The translations under genes and the position numbers were made by a program. From NCBI GenBank assembly GCA_009780315.1, contig WRAH01000016.1:1-54654 (forward strand): a stretch of DNA of 54,654 bases, in the 5' to 3' direction. How positions within the stretch are numbered: the stretch's first letter is position 1; the number at the start of each line of letters is the position of its first letter. This stretch comes from Defluviitaleaceae bacterium. GTDB taxonomy: Bacteria; Bacillota; Clostridia; Lachnospirales; WQUN01. The notes beneath the pieces were generated by a model. That model searched no databases. It was not told the DNA's origin and saw only the letters and a list, made by a program, of their open reading frames with translations. Of this stretch, positions 38,675-48,093 are shown in pieces.

Positions 38675-39919
38675 TCATTGTTTAGATATTTTTCGCTTAT
38701 TCCGCTCTAATCCTTCTGGTTCCAGAGAGAGTTTTTGCCCACTTTGCAATGCGGCGAGTCCAATAGAATCTGTTTTTATTTTGCCTTTGCAAACATCACA
38801 TTGACAGGTTGGTGTATATGTTTCAGGTTCTGTGTAGGTGGTAATAACACCTTCAAAGTTGCGTAAAATGACTTTATTTGTGCCATATGAAATGAGATAG
38901 TTTGGCATGACGGGAATTTTTCCGCCACCCCCTGGTGCGTCTACGACAAAGGTTGGCACAGCAAAACCTGATGTGTGCCCACGAAGTGCCTCGATAATTT
39001 CAATCCCTTTAGACACAGGTGTGCGAAAATGGGTTAAGCCTTGGGAAAGGTCACATTGATAAATATAGTATGGACGAACACGCATTTTGACTAATTTTTG
39101 TACGAGGGTTTTCATAACATGTACACAATCATTGATACCTGCCAAGAGTACTGACTGATTTCCAAGAGGGATACCCACATTGGCAAGTTTTTCACAGGCA
39201 GTCACAGCGTCTGGAGTGATTTCATTGGGATGATTAAAGTGCGTATTTATCCAAATTGGGTGGTATTTTTTAAACATTTCACAGAGATTATCTGTAATAC
39301 GTTGAGGAAGGACTACCGGTAATCTTGAACCAAGACGGATAATTTCCACATGAGGAATTTCACGAAGTTTTTTTATTATATATTCTAATTTATCATCATC
39401 TAGGAGCATAGCATCGCCGCCTGAAAGCAATACGTCACGAATAACCGGGGTTTTAGCTATATATTGAATTGCAGCTTCAATTTGTTCCATAGGGAGTGAT
39501 GTGTCTTTTTGTCCAGCAAAACGTCGGCGGGTACAGTGACGGCAATACATGCCGCATTGGTCAGTCACCAGCAGGAGGGCACGGTCGGGATAGCGATGGG
39601 TTAGCCCTTTTACTGGTGAGTCTGCATCTTCACTCAGTGGGTCGTCTAAGTCTTCTGAAACAACATGAAGTTCATCCAGCGTTGGAATACATTGCAAACT
39701 TATCGGGTCTCGTGGATTTTCTAAATCAATCAATGACAGATAATATGGCGTAATTGCCATACGAAATTTTTGCAAACACTCGGCAATGGATTTTTCCTCT
39801 TCTGTACTAATGGGAATAAGCTTCTTCAAATCATCGGCTGTTTTTATTAGATTTCGTGAATGCCATTTCCAATCATTCCACTGTTCAGCTGGAATATCTT
39901 TAAAAATTTGATTTTTCAT
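38675..39919 (-). CDS. kamA: L-lysine 2,3-aminomutase (radical SAM)
   Basis: Converts L-lysine to L-beta-lysine, the first step of the pathway, with a 4Fe-4S cluster, SAM and PLP. From ATG 39919 (MKNQIFKDIP, after AAGGAGG) the protein has 414 residues, the normal length. The longer in-frame extension would run into kdd. The cluster Cys residues are 122, 126 and 129 in CGMYCRHC. The PLP Lys is Lys334 in DAPGGGGKIP. C-terminal CQCDVCKGK supplies the Cys-rich zinc site. The paralogous glutamate 2,3-aminomutase is less likely given the neighbours. Confidence 0.95.
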   Translation of the reverse strand: MKNQIFKDIPAEQWNDWKWHSRNLIKTADDLKKLIPISTEEEKSIAECLQKFRMAITPYYLSLIDLENPRDPISLQCIPTLDELHVVSEDLDDPLSEDADSPVKGLTHRYPDRALLLVTDQCGMYCRHCTRRRFAGQKDTSLPMEQIEAAIQYIAKTPVIRDVLLSGGDAMLLDDDKLEYIIKKLREIPHVEIIRLGSRLPVVLPQRITDNLCEMFKKYHPIWINTHFNHPNEITPDAVTACEKLANVGIPLGNQSVLLAGINDCVHVMKTLVQKLVKMRVRPYYIYQCDLSQGLTHFRTPVSKGIEIIEALRGHTSGFAVPTFVVDAPGGGGKIPVMPNYLISYGTNKVILRNFEGVITTYTEPETYTPTCQCDVCKGKIKTDSIGLAALQSGQKLSLEPEGLERNKRKISKQ

Positions 39920-39935
39920 GATAGTTTGCGCCTCC

Positions 39936-40967
39936 TTAAATATATTTATTTTCAAAAATTTCACGCAATTTAGGATTTTCCCGCAGTTGTGCCAGTGTAA
40001 TTTCAGCGTGGTCTTTTGTGTAGCCATTGCCTACAATCATTGTCACATCTTTCCCTACACCTTCTGCACCCAGTGCCGCCTTTGTAAAACTGGTTGCCAT
40101 TGAGAATAGATAAACAATACCTCCATTTTTCACAGGAAGAATACTTGACATTTCTGTGTTTTCTACATTGACAACATTAAATGAAATATCATACTCATGA
40201 CCATCATTGGCAGCTAAAGCTTTTTCCAAAACTTCCATGGACTTAGTAGCGTCTGCAATAATTGCCTTATGACATAACCCATTGACTTCTAATTTTTCTT
40301 TATCTTCTTCAAGGACACACAAGGCAACAACATTCCCTGTTGGGCCAACCCGTTTCATTGCTTCATTACAACACAACATGCCTGATTTTCCGCCGCCACC
40401 TAGGATAAGCACACTATCCCCTGGTTTTACAAGTTTTGCAGTTTGAGCAGGTGCGCCAGCTACATCTAAAGCCGCTAGGGCTAGTGCTTCTGTCATATCC
40501 TTTGGAAGCTTTGCATAAATGCCTGTTTCAAAAAGAATGGCTTGGGCATCCACATCTACACGGTCAATTTCCATGTGAATTGCGTTGATTGAATTTATTT
40601 TCAATGGCGTTAATGATAAGGATACTAAAGTTGCTATTTTATCCCCTACTTTTAAATCAGGGATTGATAGCTTATCGCCAATTTTTGCAATAGTGCCAAT
40701 TAACATACCGCCAGAACCTGTTACAGGGTTTTGCATTTTTCCACGACTGTTAACAATTTCTAGTATTTTTGCTTTAATTTCATCTTGATTATCTTTTGCG
40801 GCAGTTCTAATTTGTGTAAAAGACGCTGAATCTATATTTAGTGATTGTACGTCAATTAAAATTTCATTTGAATACATGTTCATATCATTACTTATTTTTA
40901 ATGCCGCCTGGGGCAGTACCCCTTTTGGTTCTATGACACGATGGGTTCCATATTTACAAATATTCAT
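39936..40967 (-). CDS. kdd: L-erythro-3,5-diaminohexanoate dehydrogenase
   Basis: Oxidatively deaminates 3,5-diaminohexanoate to 5-amino-3-oxohexanoate with NAD(P)+. The 343-residue protein opens with the family's NICKYGTHRVIEPKGVLPQAA. The nucleotide-binding Gly-rich loop is LILGGGGKSGMLCC near residue 190, and the C-terminal substrate domain is complete. GGAGGT precedes ATG 40967, and the start overlaps the kce stop by four bases. Lysine operon member. Confidence 0.93.
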   Translation of the reverse strand: MNICKYGTHRVIEPKGVLPQAALKISNDMNMYSNEILIDVQSLNIDSASFTQIRTAAKDNQDEIKAKILEIVNSRGKMQNPVTGSGGMLIGTIAKIGDKLSIPDLKVGDKIATLVSLSLTPLKINSINAIHMEIDRVDVDAQAILFETGIYAKLPKDMTEALALAALDVAGAPAQTAKLVKPGDSVLILGGGGKSGMLCCNEAMKRVGPTGNVVALCVLEEDKEKLEVNGLCHKAIIADATKSMEVLEKALAANDGHEYDISFNVVNVENTEMSSILPVKNGGIVYLFSMATSFTKAALGAEGVGKDVTMIVGNGYTKDHAEITLAQLRENPKLREIFENKYI

Positions 40968-41794
40968 CTTTGACCTCCAGCTAATCCAAGTATTTCTCGC
41001 GCTTCAGTTGGTGTGGCAATTTCACGCCCTAATTCATTTGCAAGACGCACAACTTTCTTTACCAGTTCCCCATTAGATTTTGCTAAAATACCTTTTGAAA
41101 GATAAATATTGTCCTCAAAACCCACCCGAACATGACCACCTGAAATGATAGCCATAACCGCCATGGGGAATTGAAACCGCCCTATTCCACTAACGGTAAA
41201 TGTAGCGTTTACAGGAATACTGCCTTGAAGAAATGTAAAATCCCTTGGTGTCGCAGAAATTCCACCATTAACACCCATGACAAAATTAAAATGCATAGGA
41301 GATTGAATAAAACCCTGCTTATTTAGGCGAATAGCCGCATCTATCATACCCTTATCAAAAACTTCAACTTCAGGCTTAATGCCTAATGCAATCATTTTTT
41401 CCCCAAATTCTTTTATTGTGTTTTCCGTATTTATAAAAATTTCGTCACCGCCAAAGTTACATGTTCCGCAATCTAGGGTTGCCATTTCAGGTTTAAGATT
41501 TACTGGCTGGATACGTTCAGCATTGGACATGCCTACTGCACCGCCTGTTGAAGGTTGAATGATGACATAGGGGCATAAGCGTTTAATTTCATCAATGCAT
41601 TCTGCATAACGCTCAATCCTTTGGGTTGGTGTTCCATCATCTTCACGAACGTGAAGGTGAATTATACTTGCACCTGCTTTATAAGCGGCGAGTGCTTCTT
41701 GCCCAATTTCCTGTACTGTATAGGGTACAGCAGGATTATGGTCTTTTGTGACCTCTGCGCCGCAAATTGCTGCGGTTATTATTAACTTATCCAT
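40964..41794 (-). CDS. kce: 3-keto-5-aminohexanoate cleavage enzyme (BKACE family)
   Basis: Condenses 5-amino-3-oxohexanoate with acetyl-CoA to give L-3-aminobutyryl-CoA and acetoacetate. The 276-residue TIM-barrel protein has the zinc His pair in IIHLHVREDDG, the FGGDEIF segment, and GGHVRVGFEDN with the conserved Arg/Glu. The family (formerly DUF849) covers many beta-keto acids, but the neighbours fix the substrate here. AAAGGAAC precedes ATG 41794. Confidence 0.94.
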   Translation of the reverse strand: MDKLIITAAICGAEVTKDHNPAVPYTVQEIGQEALAAYKAGASIIHLHVREDDGTPTQRIERYAECIDEIKRLCPYVIIQPSTGGAVGMSNAERIQPVNLKPEMATLDCGTCNFGGDEIFINTENTIKEFGEKMIALGIKPEVEVFDKGMIDAAIRLNKQGFIQSPMHFNFVMGVNGGISATPRDFTFLQGSIPVNATFTVSGIGRFQFPMAVMAIISGGHVRVGFEDNIYLSKGILAKSNGELVKKVVRLANELGREIATPTEAREILGLAGGQR

Positions 41795-41830
41795 TTAAAA
41801 TGTTCCTTTCATCTTTGTTGGGCAGGCATT

Positions 41831-42223
41831 TTAAGGCCCTACCCTTCTCTGTTTATCTTTTGGCACTACACAAGTTCCACTGGCACGGCAGACTATAATA
41901 GGTTCTGCCAAAACTTCGGCAGCGGTTATCCCTGCATTTGGTGCAGGCGCAATAACTTTTCTTGCAATAAAAGTCATTTTACGAGAAGTATTGCCTACAT
42001 TTACGATTTCGCCTTCTGCTTCAATATAATCTCCTGCATAAACAGGTGCTAAAAACTCCACATTATCATAAGCTACAAACAAACCTTCATCACCATCATG
42101 ACGGATTAAAAGCTCTGTGGCCACATCCCCGAAAAGTTGTAGCATTTTTGCCCCATCTACAAGATTTCCTGCATAATGTGCATCATTTGTACCCATGCGC
42201 AAACGAATTAAAGATTTAGTCAT
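41831..42223 (-). CDS. kal: 3-aminobutyryl-CoA ammonia-lyase
   Basis: Removes ammonia from L-3-aminobutyryl-CoA to give crotonyl-CoA. The 130-residue hotdog-fold protein has the family start [22 protein letters not shown] and the conserved [17 protein letters not shown] segment (here [17 protein letters not shown]). Its start region overlaps the kamC stop by eight bases; GAAGGAAT precedes the ATG. Confidence 0.93.
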   Translation of the reverse strand: MTKSLIRLRMGTNDAHYAGNLVDGAKMLQLFGDVATELLIRHDGDEGLFVAYDNVEFLAPVYAGDYIEAEGEIVNVGNTSRKMTFIARKVIAPAPNAGITAAEVLAEPIIVCRASGTCVVPKDKQRRVGP

Positions 42224-43598
42224 ATTCCTTCATCCCTTCTTGGATTTTAATTAGCAGACTTTTGTTAAGCCCAATCATTTTACAAATATTTATTGCGTCT
42301 TGTGGCGGCGGCGTTTCTGAACTGACCTCCACAAGGGCATAATCCATATTTTGTGCAATTGAAGAAACGTCCCACTGTTGCAAAGTGTCTGGAAAGTTTA
42401 AACCTGCCACTTGATAATGCTTATACTCTGGAGAAACAACTTTGTTGTAATGTGTACTCATGATACTTATAGTATCTGATTCATGCAGATATGCTGCTAC
42501 TGCACGTACAATTGCCGCACCTTCTGTTGGATTTGTACCTCTTGCAAACTCATCTAAAGCAATCAATAGACGTTTGGATTTTAGACACTCAATAATTTCA
42601 TTCAATCGTAACACTTCTGCACCAAAGCTTGATAATCCTTGCCCGATATCTTGCATATCTTCGGATATAAGGTGTATGTCATCAAATATAGGAATTTCTG
42701 CAAACTCTGCAAAAACAAAAAAACCTAATTGACAAAGTATAGTATTTAGCACCACTGTTTTAAGTGCAACGCTTTTCCCACCCATGTTTGCACCTGTAAT
42801 CATTGTGACACCTGTTGTCATAGAAAGAGATATTTGGGTCATGTTTTGATTCATTTTTACCAGTGCGTCTTCTACATATGGGTTTGACATATTTTTAAAT
42901 GAAAGTAATGTTTCACTTAACTGAGGGCGCGTTGCTTGAAGTTTGGTTGCAAGCATGACTTTAGCAATTGTGATATCCAGCTTCCCAAGTGTGTCCATAT
43001 TGATTAAAAAAAGTTCGGTATATTTTTTTAATTGCATTGACAGCTCCACAGCAATACGCGTTTCTTCTTCTACTTCTTGTTCCACAATAGCAGGGCGTTC
43101 AGTCATTAAATTTTGCTTTTCGATATATCGCTTTTTTGTACGGATTTCTTCAAGTACAGGAGACGTGAATGAAAATGTACCAATTCGCCGTCCATCTGGG
43201 TCAATGATGGCAAGCGGCACGTCCATGGGGTAGAGTTCTAAACCAACAAAGTCTATGGAAAGCTTTTTATAAGCCAGCATTAGTTTTTCAAAAGTAATGA
43301 GAAAATGCTTAATTTCAAAAAGTTCTACTTGCGTAAATATTTGAGAATGTATCATTGAGCCGCGAATATTCTTAAAAGCCTTTAAATGTGTGCGTAATTT
43401 TTTTAACGATTTTTCGTCCTCATGTAAAAGATTGATGATTTTTTCCATATTATCGAATATGTTTTCAAGTGCGTTTTTGTAACCTAAAGGCGCAATCCGC
43501 TTTTTTGCCTCCACACCAAAAGGAGAATCAGGTGTCAACTGATTTAATACATATGTAAGACCAATAGTATCTTGCTGTAAATAATCTAAGCTAAACAT
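42216..43598 (-). CDS. kamC: MutS-like ATPase, probable lysine 5,6-aminomutase reactivase subunit KamC
   Basis: A 460-residue protein with the ATPase half of MutS but without its mismatch-recognition domains. Walker A is TGANMGGKS (about 268-276); later motifs include [35 protein letters not shown] and MSTHYNKV. In lysine-fermenting Clostridia and Fusobacteria such genes sit with kamB in the kam cluster and are named as reactivase components of the B12 mutase. Direct biochemical proof is outside what sequence shows. It lies between kamB (15-base gap) and kal. Confidence 0.85.
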   Translation of the reverse strand: MFSLDYLQQDTIGLTYVLNQLTPDSPFGVEAKKRIAPLGYKNALENIFDNMEKIINLLHEDEKSLKKLRTHLKAFKNIRGSMIHSQIFTQVELFEIKHFLITFEKLMLAYKKLSIDFVGLELYPMDVPLAIIDPDGRRIGTFSFTSPVLEEIRTKKRYIEKQNLMTERPAIVEQEVEEETRIAVELSMQLKKYTELFLINMDTLGKLDITIAKVMLATKLQATRPQLSETLLSFKNMSNPYVEDALVKMNQNMTQISLSMTTGVTMITGANMGGKSVALKTVVLNTILCQLGFFVFAEFAEIPIFDDIHLISEDMQDIGQGLSSFGAEVLRLNEIIECLKSKRLLIALDEFARGTNPTEGAAIVRAVAAYLHESDTISIMSTHYNKVVSPEYKHYQVAGLNFPDTLQQWDVSSIAQNMDYALVEVSSETPPPQDAINICKMIGLNKSLLIKIQEGMKEYD

Positions 43599-43613
43599 AT
43601 AATCAACTCCATT

Positions 43614-44483
43614 TCAGCGGAGATTTTTTAAGTCATATACAGGAATATCCACGGCTTCCTGCATTTTTGCTAAAAACACTTTAGGATGATAACCTGCATG
43701 ATGAGGTGCAGTAGGGTTTATAGTCATGCCAACTAATTGAATAGGATTTTTGACAGCTAATATTGCTTTTTTAATTTTTATTTTTTCATATGTTGAGGGC
43801 TTAATAAGCATTTTACTTGCATCTTCTGCAATAATATAAGTACCCTCTAGTTTCTTGTTTGTCATAATGATGTTGTTAAGCATTGTGTCTGAAACTGCGC
43901 CTTCAAGATATATTCCGTCTTTTGTAGCTTTAGGAAGCATGAAAATTTCTACAATATGCCGCGTTTCATCAATTGTTTTTTCCATACTTCGGCTAAAACT
44001 TGCACCTGTACAAAGGATTGTCGCTTCCGTAATATTGGGGTTAGCCAGTGTTTTTCGGCTAACTGCACCATCTACTAAAATTTTGTCTGTAGAAATATTT
44101 TTTATCAAATCCGCAATTTGCGTTGTAATTGAAGGTCCACCAAGTTGTACATAACCATCTGACAATGCCCGCACCAAAACAACCTTACCGAAGGGAGTAT
44201 TGATATTTGTTGTTGCAAATATTTCCTTTGTAATGTCACATAGATGTAGCAGATTTTCTGCTGTGGCAATCACCGTACCGCTAAAAACAAAAATTTGCGG
44301 CTTTTCTGTTTTTGTTACAACGTCTTTACTTTCTCCGTCACGCCCTATACTTGTAAGGGCTAAATTTATTTTTTGACTATGAAAGTATTTAATTAAATAG
44401 TTAAGGGTTGTCGTTTTTCCTACATTTTTTGCCATACCTATAATAGAAATTGTACGAAATGGCATGAGTTCATTCATATGCAT
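43614..44483 (-). CDS. kamB: P-loop protein, probable lysine 5,6-aminomutase reactivase subunit KamB
   Basis: A 289-residue NTP-binding protein with Walker A GMAKNVGKTTT near residues 16-26. It continues with ALTSIGRDGESKD and an ACCEPTABLE-fold C-terminus I cannot place in a well-known family. Context (kamC directly downstream, B12 mutase genes in the same operon) identifies it as KamB. GGAG lies four bases before ATG 44483; ATG 44477 has better spacing and may be the true start. An 80-base hairpin element lies directly upstream. Confidence 0.8.
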   Translation of the reverse strand: MHMNELMPFRTISIIGMAKNVGKTTTLNYLIKYFHSQKINLALTSIGRDGESKDVVTKTEKPQIFVFSGTVIATAENLLHLCDITKEIFATTNINTPFGKVVLVRALSDGYVQLGGPSITTQIADLIKNISTDKILVDGAVSRKTLANPNITEATILCTGASFSRSMEKTIDETRHIVEIFMLPKATKDGIYLEGAVSDTMLNNIIMTNKKLEGTYIIAEDASKMLIKPSTYEKIKIKKAILAVKNPIQLVGMTINPTAPHHAGYHPKVFLAKMQEAVDIPVYDLKNLR

Positions 44484-44510
44484 AACGCTCCAATAAAAAA
44501 TGTATGGGTA

Positions 44511-44590
44511 GCGGTCATATACTAAATGCTGAAAAACTGTACCTTATCTGCCATGGATAAGCTTTTCTGGCGTTCAGTATATATGACCGC
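44511..44590 (-). other. intra-operon structured element (possible RNA structure)
   Basis: GCGGTCATATACT (44511-44523) pairs with AGTATATATGACCGC (44576-44590), leaving a 2-base bulge. Inside, CTTATC and GATAAG form a second stem around a short loop. It fills the only long gap (154 bases) of the lysine operon and has no immediate T-run. It does not resemble a lysine or cobalamin riboswitch. Confidence 0.6.
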
Positions 44591-44637
44591 AAAGTCCCAC
44601 TTCTGCTATAAGTATAAACCATCGTATAGCATGTTCA

Positions 44638-45054
44638 CTATTTACCTACCACCAATACAGCTTCACCAACGATAACATCAGCACCATCTTGATTTGTAAC
44701 CTTACAGTCCATAATAACACGGTTACGCTCTGTAATCTTTTCTTTAACAGTGCATGTTGCAGTAATGGTGTCATTAAATCGTACAGGTGCAAGGAATTTA
44801 ATATCTTGTTTTGCATAAATTGAACCAGGGCCAGGCAAGTACATACCAAGCACTGTGGAAATTAAACCAGCAGAAAGCATACCATGAACAATTCTACCCT
44901 TAAACATTGTTTCTTTTGCGTATACTTCGTTCATGTGGGCAGGATTATTATCCCCTGTAATACCCGCAAACAAAATAACATCTGCTTCGGTAATGGTCTT
45001 AGTGTATGATGCACTTTGTCCTACTTCTATTTCATTGATTGTTAAACCCTTCAC
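44638..45054 (-). CDS. MaoC-like (R)-specific enoyl-CoA hydratase
   Basis: A 138-residue single hotdog hydratase. The active-site motif [18 protein letters not shown] supplies the Asp and His of the R-hydratase 2 family (PhaJ type). With crotonyl-CoA it would give (R)-3-hydroxybutyryl-CoA, a possible side branch or equilibration of the lysine pathway; this gene is not part of the classical pathway set. Translation begins at GTG 45054 after AAGGAG and overlaps the atoA stop. Confidence 0.85.
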   Translation of the reverse strand: MKGLTINEIEVGQSASYTKTITEADVILFAGITGDNNPAHMNEVYAKETMFKGRIVHGMLSAGLISTVLGMYLPGPGSIYAKQDIKFLAPVRFNDTITATCTVKEKITERNRVIMDCKVTNQDGADVIVGEAVLVVGK

Positions 45055-45698
45055 GATACCAACTCCTTAACGATTAAATCTGCTTCTGTTACAGCAATGA
45101 CATCATCAACGGAAAATCCATTCCGCACTTCCTTTAAAAGAAGCCCCTCTTTTACCACTTCGATGACTGCCATCTCCGTAATGATTAAACTGACCACACC
45201 TTTTGCAGTTAAAGGAAGGGTGCAATTTTTCAAAATTTTTGGACTACCCTTTGCTGTATGTTCCATTGCGACAATGACTTTTTTTGCGCCAATAAGCAAA
45301 TCCATTGCACCACCCATACCCGGAACCATCTTACCCGGAATCATGTAATTTGCAATATCTCCATTTTCAGCGACTTGTAATGCACCAAGCACGGTTACAT
45401 CAATATGACCACCGCGAATCATACCAAAAGATACCGCAGAGTCAAAAAATGCACCACCGGGAAGAATCGTAACTAGCGCACCGCCTGCGTTAACAATTTG
45501 GTCATCTGCTTCGTTTTCCTTTGGCGTTGGCCCAAGCCCAATGAATCCATTTTCAGAGTGAAAACACACATTGATTCCGTTAGGAACAAAATCCGCAACT
45601 CTTGTAGGCAAGCCAATTCCAAGATTCACATACTGCCCATCTTGAAGTTCTAATGCTACACGGGCGGCTATATCATTTTGCATTTGATTTTTGTCCAT
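45051..45698 (-). CDS. atoA: butyrate:acetoacetate CoA-transferase, beta subunit
   Basis: With AtoD it moves CoA from butyryl-CoA to acetoacetate. The 215-residue subunit has the [11 protein letters not shown] segment and the catalytic Glu in HSENGFIG, followed by [14 protein letters not shown]. Typical 3-oxoacid CoA-transferase subunit B. GGGAGGCGG precedes the ATG, which overlaps the atoD stop by one base. Confidence 0.92.
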   Translation of the reverse strand: MDKNQMQNDIAARVALELQDGQYVNLGIGLPTRVADFVPNGINVCFHSENGFIGLGPTPKENEADDQIVNAGGALVTILPGGAFFDSAVSFGMIRGGHIDVTVLGALQVAENGDIANYMIPGKMVPGMGGAMDLLIGAKKVIVAMEHTAKGSPKILKNCTLPLTAKGVVSLIITEMAVIEVVKEGLLLKEVRNGFSVDDVIAVTEADLIVKELVS

Positions 45699-46351
45699 TA
45701 CTTGCCGCCTCCCACTACATAGTCTATAAAAATTCCAGGGGTGTTTACATGATTTGGATGAATGTCGCCAATGTCTACAAGCTCCCCAGCTTCTACAATG
45801 GTCATGTTCGCCGCACCAGCCATCACATGATTAGAATTCATGCCAACGCCTTTATAAGTTATATTGCCGCTTCTATCCACTTTTGCACCAAAAATCAACG
45901 CAAAATCTGCACGCAAAGGCTTCTCAATCAAAAAATCTTTACCGTCTACATTGATTTTCTGCTTGCCTTCTTCAACAGCTGTTCCAATACCTGTAGGCGT
46001 TAAAATTCCACCTAAGCCATAGGCAGATGCACGAATACACTCAATTAACGTGCCTTGGGGAATAAGCTCTACCTCTAATTCCCCTGCATTCATTTGGATT
46101 CCAGACTGTTTATTTGTGCCAATGTGGGATGCAATAACTTTTTTACAACGACGTTCCGTAACCAAACGGCCAGAGCCTTTATCTTCCCAAGCTGTATCTG
46201 TTGTTATTATCGTTAAGTCCTTAATTCCCGCTTCAAGAATCCCGTCAATCAGTTTATGAGGCTCACCAACAATGCCAAACCCACCCATCATAATCGTTGC
46301 GCCATCTTTTATATGAGAAATTGCATCCATGACGGTTATGACCTTATTCAT
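45698..46351 (-). CDS. atoD: butyrate:acetoacetate CoA-transferase, alpha subunit
   Basis: A 217-residue subunit A. The Gly-rich segment [18 protein letters not shown] and [11 protein letters not shown] are characteristic, and [18 protein letters not shown] near the end is typical of the family. It overlaps thl and atoA by one base each. Together with thl it turns the acetoacetate released by Kce into acetyl-CoA. Confidence 0.92.
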   Translation of the reverse strand: MNKVITVMDAISHIKDGATIMMGGFGIVGEPHKLIDGILEAGIKDLTIITTDTAWEDKGSGRLVTERRCKKVIASHIGTNKQSGIQMNAGELEVELIPQGTLIECIRASAYGLGGILTPTGIGTAVEEGKQKINVDGKDFLIEKPLRADFALIFGAKVDRSGNITYKGVGMNSNHVMAGAANMTIVEAGELVDIGDIHPNHVNTPGIFIDYVVGGGK

Positions 46352-47532
46352 TATGCGCCCTCTCTCTCAACAATCATAGAAAGTCCTTGACCGCCGCCTA
46401 CACAAAGGGTCGCAAGACCAAAACGAGCGGCGCGTTTTTGCATTTCATGAAGCAACGTCACAAGAATACGCGCACCACTTGCACCTATAGGATGTCCAAG
46501 AGAAATAGCACCACCGTTCACATTGACTTTGGATGGGTCTAAACCCAGCTCTTTTTCAATGCATAAACCAACGACTGCAAAAGCTTCATTTGCTTCTACA
46601 AGGTCAATTTGGTCAATGGTTAGCCCTGCTTTTTCCAAAGCTATTTTTGTTGAAGGAATTGGCCCAGTTCCCATAATAGATGGGTCTACCCCTGCCATTG
46701 CAGTTGCTTTTATCGTAGCCAGTGGTTTTAATCCACGTTCTTGAGCCATTTCTTTACTCATGAGAATAACTACAGCCGCGCCATCATTTATACCTGATGC
46801 ATTGGCAGCTGTAACAGTTCCCTCTTTATCAAAGGCTGGGCGTAATTTACTCAGAGATTCAGCGGTTACGCCTGCCCTTGGATATTCGTCCTTGTCTACT
46901 ATAATTGGGTCGCCCTTTCTTTGCGGAATTTCTACTGGGGCGATTTCATTCACAAATTTACCTTCTGCAATGGCTTTTTCGGTCTTATTTTGGCTAAGTG
47001 CCGCAAAGTTATCTTGCGCTTCCCGAGTAATACTATATTTTTTTGCAATATTTTCTGCTGTAACACCCATATGATAGTGATTAAAAACATCTGTTAGCCC
47101 ATCAGACACTAAAGCATCAAGCATTTTACCATCACCCATACGTTGCCCCCAACGTGCATTCGGTAAAATGTATGGCACTTGGCTCATATTTTCTGTTCCG
47201 CCAGCAACGATAACATCAGCATTGCCAAGGGCTATAGATTGTGCCGCAAGCTCTACCGCTTTAAGTCCCGATGCACAAACGTGATTAACAACAAAAGATG
47301 GAGTCTCTACACTTAATCCAGCTTTTATTGCAATTTGGCGGGCTACATTTTGCCCAAGCCCAGCTTGCAAAACATTGCCAAAAATAACTTCGCAAACCTG
47401 CTCTATTTTCACTTCTGCTAAAGCTGCCTTTACAGCAGTTGCGCCAAGCTCTACCGCAGACACATCTTTAAAGTGACCGCCAAAAGACCCAATGGCTGTT
47501 CTTTTTGCTGAAACAATGACTACATCACGCAT
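46351..47532 (-). CDS. thlA: acetyl-CoA C-acetyltransferase (thiolase)
   Basis: Cleaves acetoacetyl-CoA to two acetyl-CoA. The nucleophilic Cys is in [15 protein letters not shown], the catalytic His in [12 protein letters not shown] and the second Cys in [10 protein letters not shown]. From ATG 47532 ([15 protein letters not shown], seven bases after AGGAGG) it has 393 residues, the usual length; ATG 47538 would leave only one base after that site. It is the first gene of the lysine operon, so the operon promoter should lie in 47539-47632. I saw only a weak candidate there and do not call it. Confidence 0.94.
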   Translation of the reverse strand: MRDVVIVSAKRTAIGSFGGHFKDVSAVELGATAVKAALAEVKIEQVCEVIFGNVLQAGLGQNVARQIAIKAGLSVETPSFVVNHVCASGLKAVELAAQSIALGNADVIVAGGTENMSQVPYILPNARWGQRMGDGKMLDALVSDGLTDVFNHYHMGVTAENIAKKYSITREAQDNFAALSQNKTEKAIAEGKFVNEIAPVEIPQRKGDPIIVDKDEYPRAGVTAESLSKLRPAFDKEGTVTAANASGINDGAAVVILMSKEMAQERGLKPLATIKATAMAGVDPSIMGTGPIPSTKIALEKAGLTIDQIDLVEANEAFAVVGLCIEKELGLDPSKVNVNGGAISLGHPIGASGARILVTLLHEMQKRAARFGLATLCVGGGQGLSMIVEREGA

Positions 47533-47632
47533 ATACATGCCTCCTAGTTCATTTAGTGAAATTATCTAAGACTAGTGTACAATGCTTCCGGCATACTGTC
47601 TATATTTATTTTCTCAAATAATTTTACAAAAT

Positions 47633-47668
47633 AAAAAAAGGATAGTTTGAAAACAAACTATCCTTTTT
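47633..47668 (-). terminator. terminator of the flagellar/mbl operon
   Basis: AAAAAAGGATAGTTTG pairs with CAAACTATCCTTTTTT around a four-base loop, bordered by A and T runs, 22 bases after the stop codon at 47691. It isolates the flagellar genes from the lysine operon and could act on both strands. Confidence 0.85.
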
Positions 47669-47690
47669 TACGTGTTATAATTATGATTTT

Positions 47691-48068
47691 TTAGTTCAAA
47701 TGTCGTGTCATTTGTGCATAAAGCATATCAGCAAGCCCAAAGCCACCTTGTGAAGCCGCTTTATCAGAAATTGTTTCATCTAACATCTCTGTAAAAATTT
47801 GTTCTGCATGACTTCTGGAAAACAGTCCATCTTCGTTAAAATTTACACTACGCATTTGACGAAACATCATTTGAAGAAAGTATGCTTCAAACATTTCTGC
47901 CGCTTGACGCATTTGGGCACGGTCAGTACCAAGGGGGTTATCCCTTTCTGCAATCATCGATTCAAGAATGCCTTGGAACTGTGCCATTTCACTATCACGA
48001 CGGGCATGTTCCAATGCAGAATTTTGTACGCCACCTGCACCCAAACCAGCTACACCAGCAATATCCAT
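47691..48068 (-). CDS. flagellar rod-binding protein (FlgJ N-terminal domain only)
   Basis: A 125-residue protein covering the rod-binding domain, with AAEMFEAYFLQMMFRQMRS and FTEMLDETISDKAASQGGFGLADML. The muramidase domain found in FlgJ of many Proteobacteria is missing, as is usual in Firmicutes, so a separate peptidoglycan hydrolase is needed for rod passage. It follows flhP by 25 bases. Confidence 0.9.
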   Translation of the reverse strand: MDIAGVAGLGAGGVQNSALEHARRDSEMAQFQGILESMIAERDNPLGTDRAQMRQAAEMFEAYFLQMMFRQMRSVNFNEDGLFSRSHAEQIFTEMLDETISDKAASQGGFGLADMLYAQMTRHLN

Positions 48069-48093
48069 ATGCTACCTCCTAAATATTACGGTA

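Noticed and set aside
44484..44637. Lysine or cobalamin riboswitch in the lysine operon
   Set aside because: The stem-loop element there does not show the conserved cores of either class, and it lies mid-operon.
47539..47632. Sigma-54 or sigma-A promoter for the lysine operon
   Set aside because: TTGAGA with TATGCC at 16-base spacing is too weak, and no GG-N10-GC pair of a sigma-54 promoter was found.
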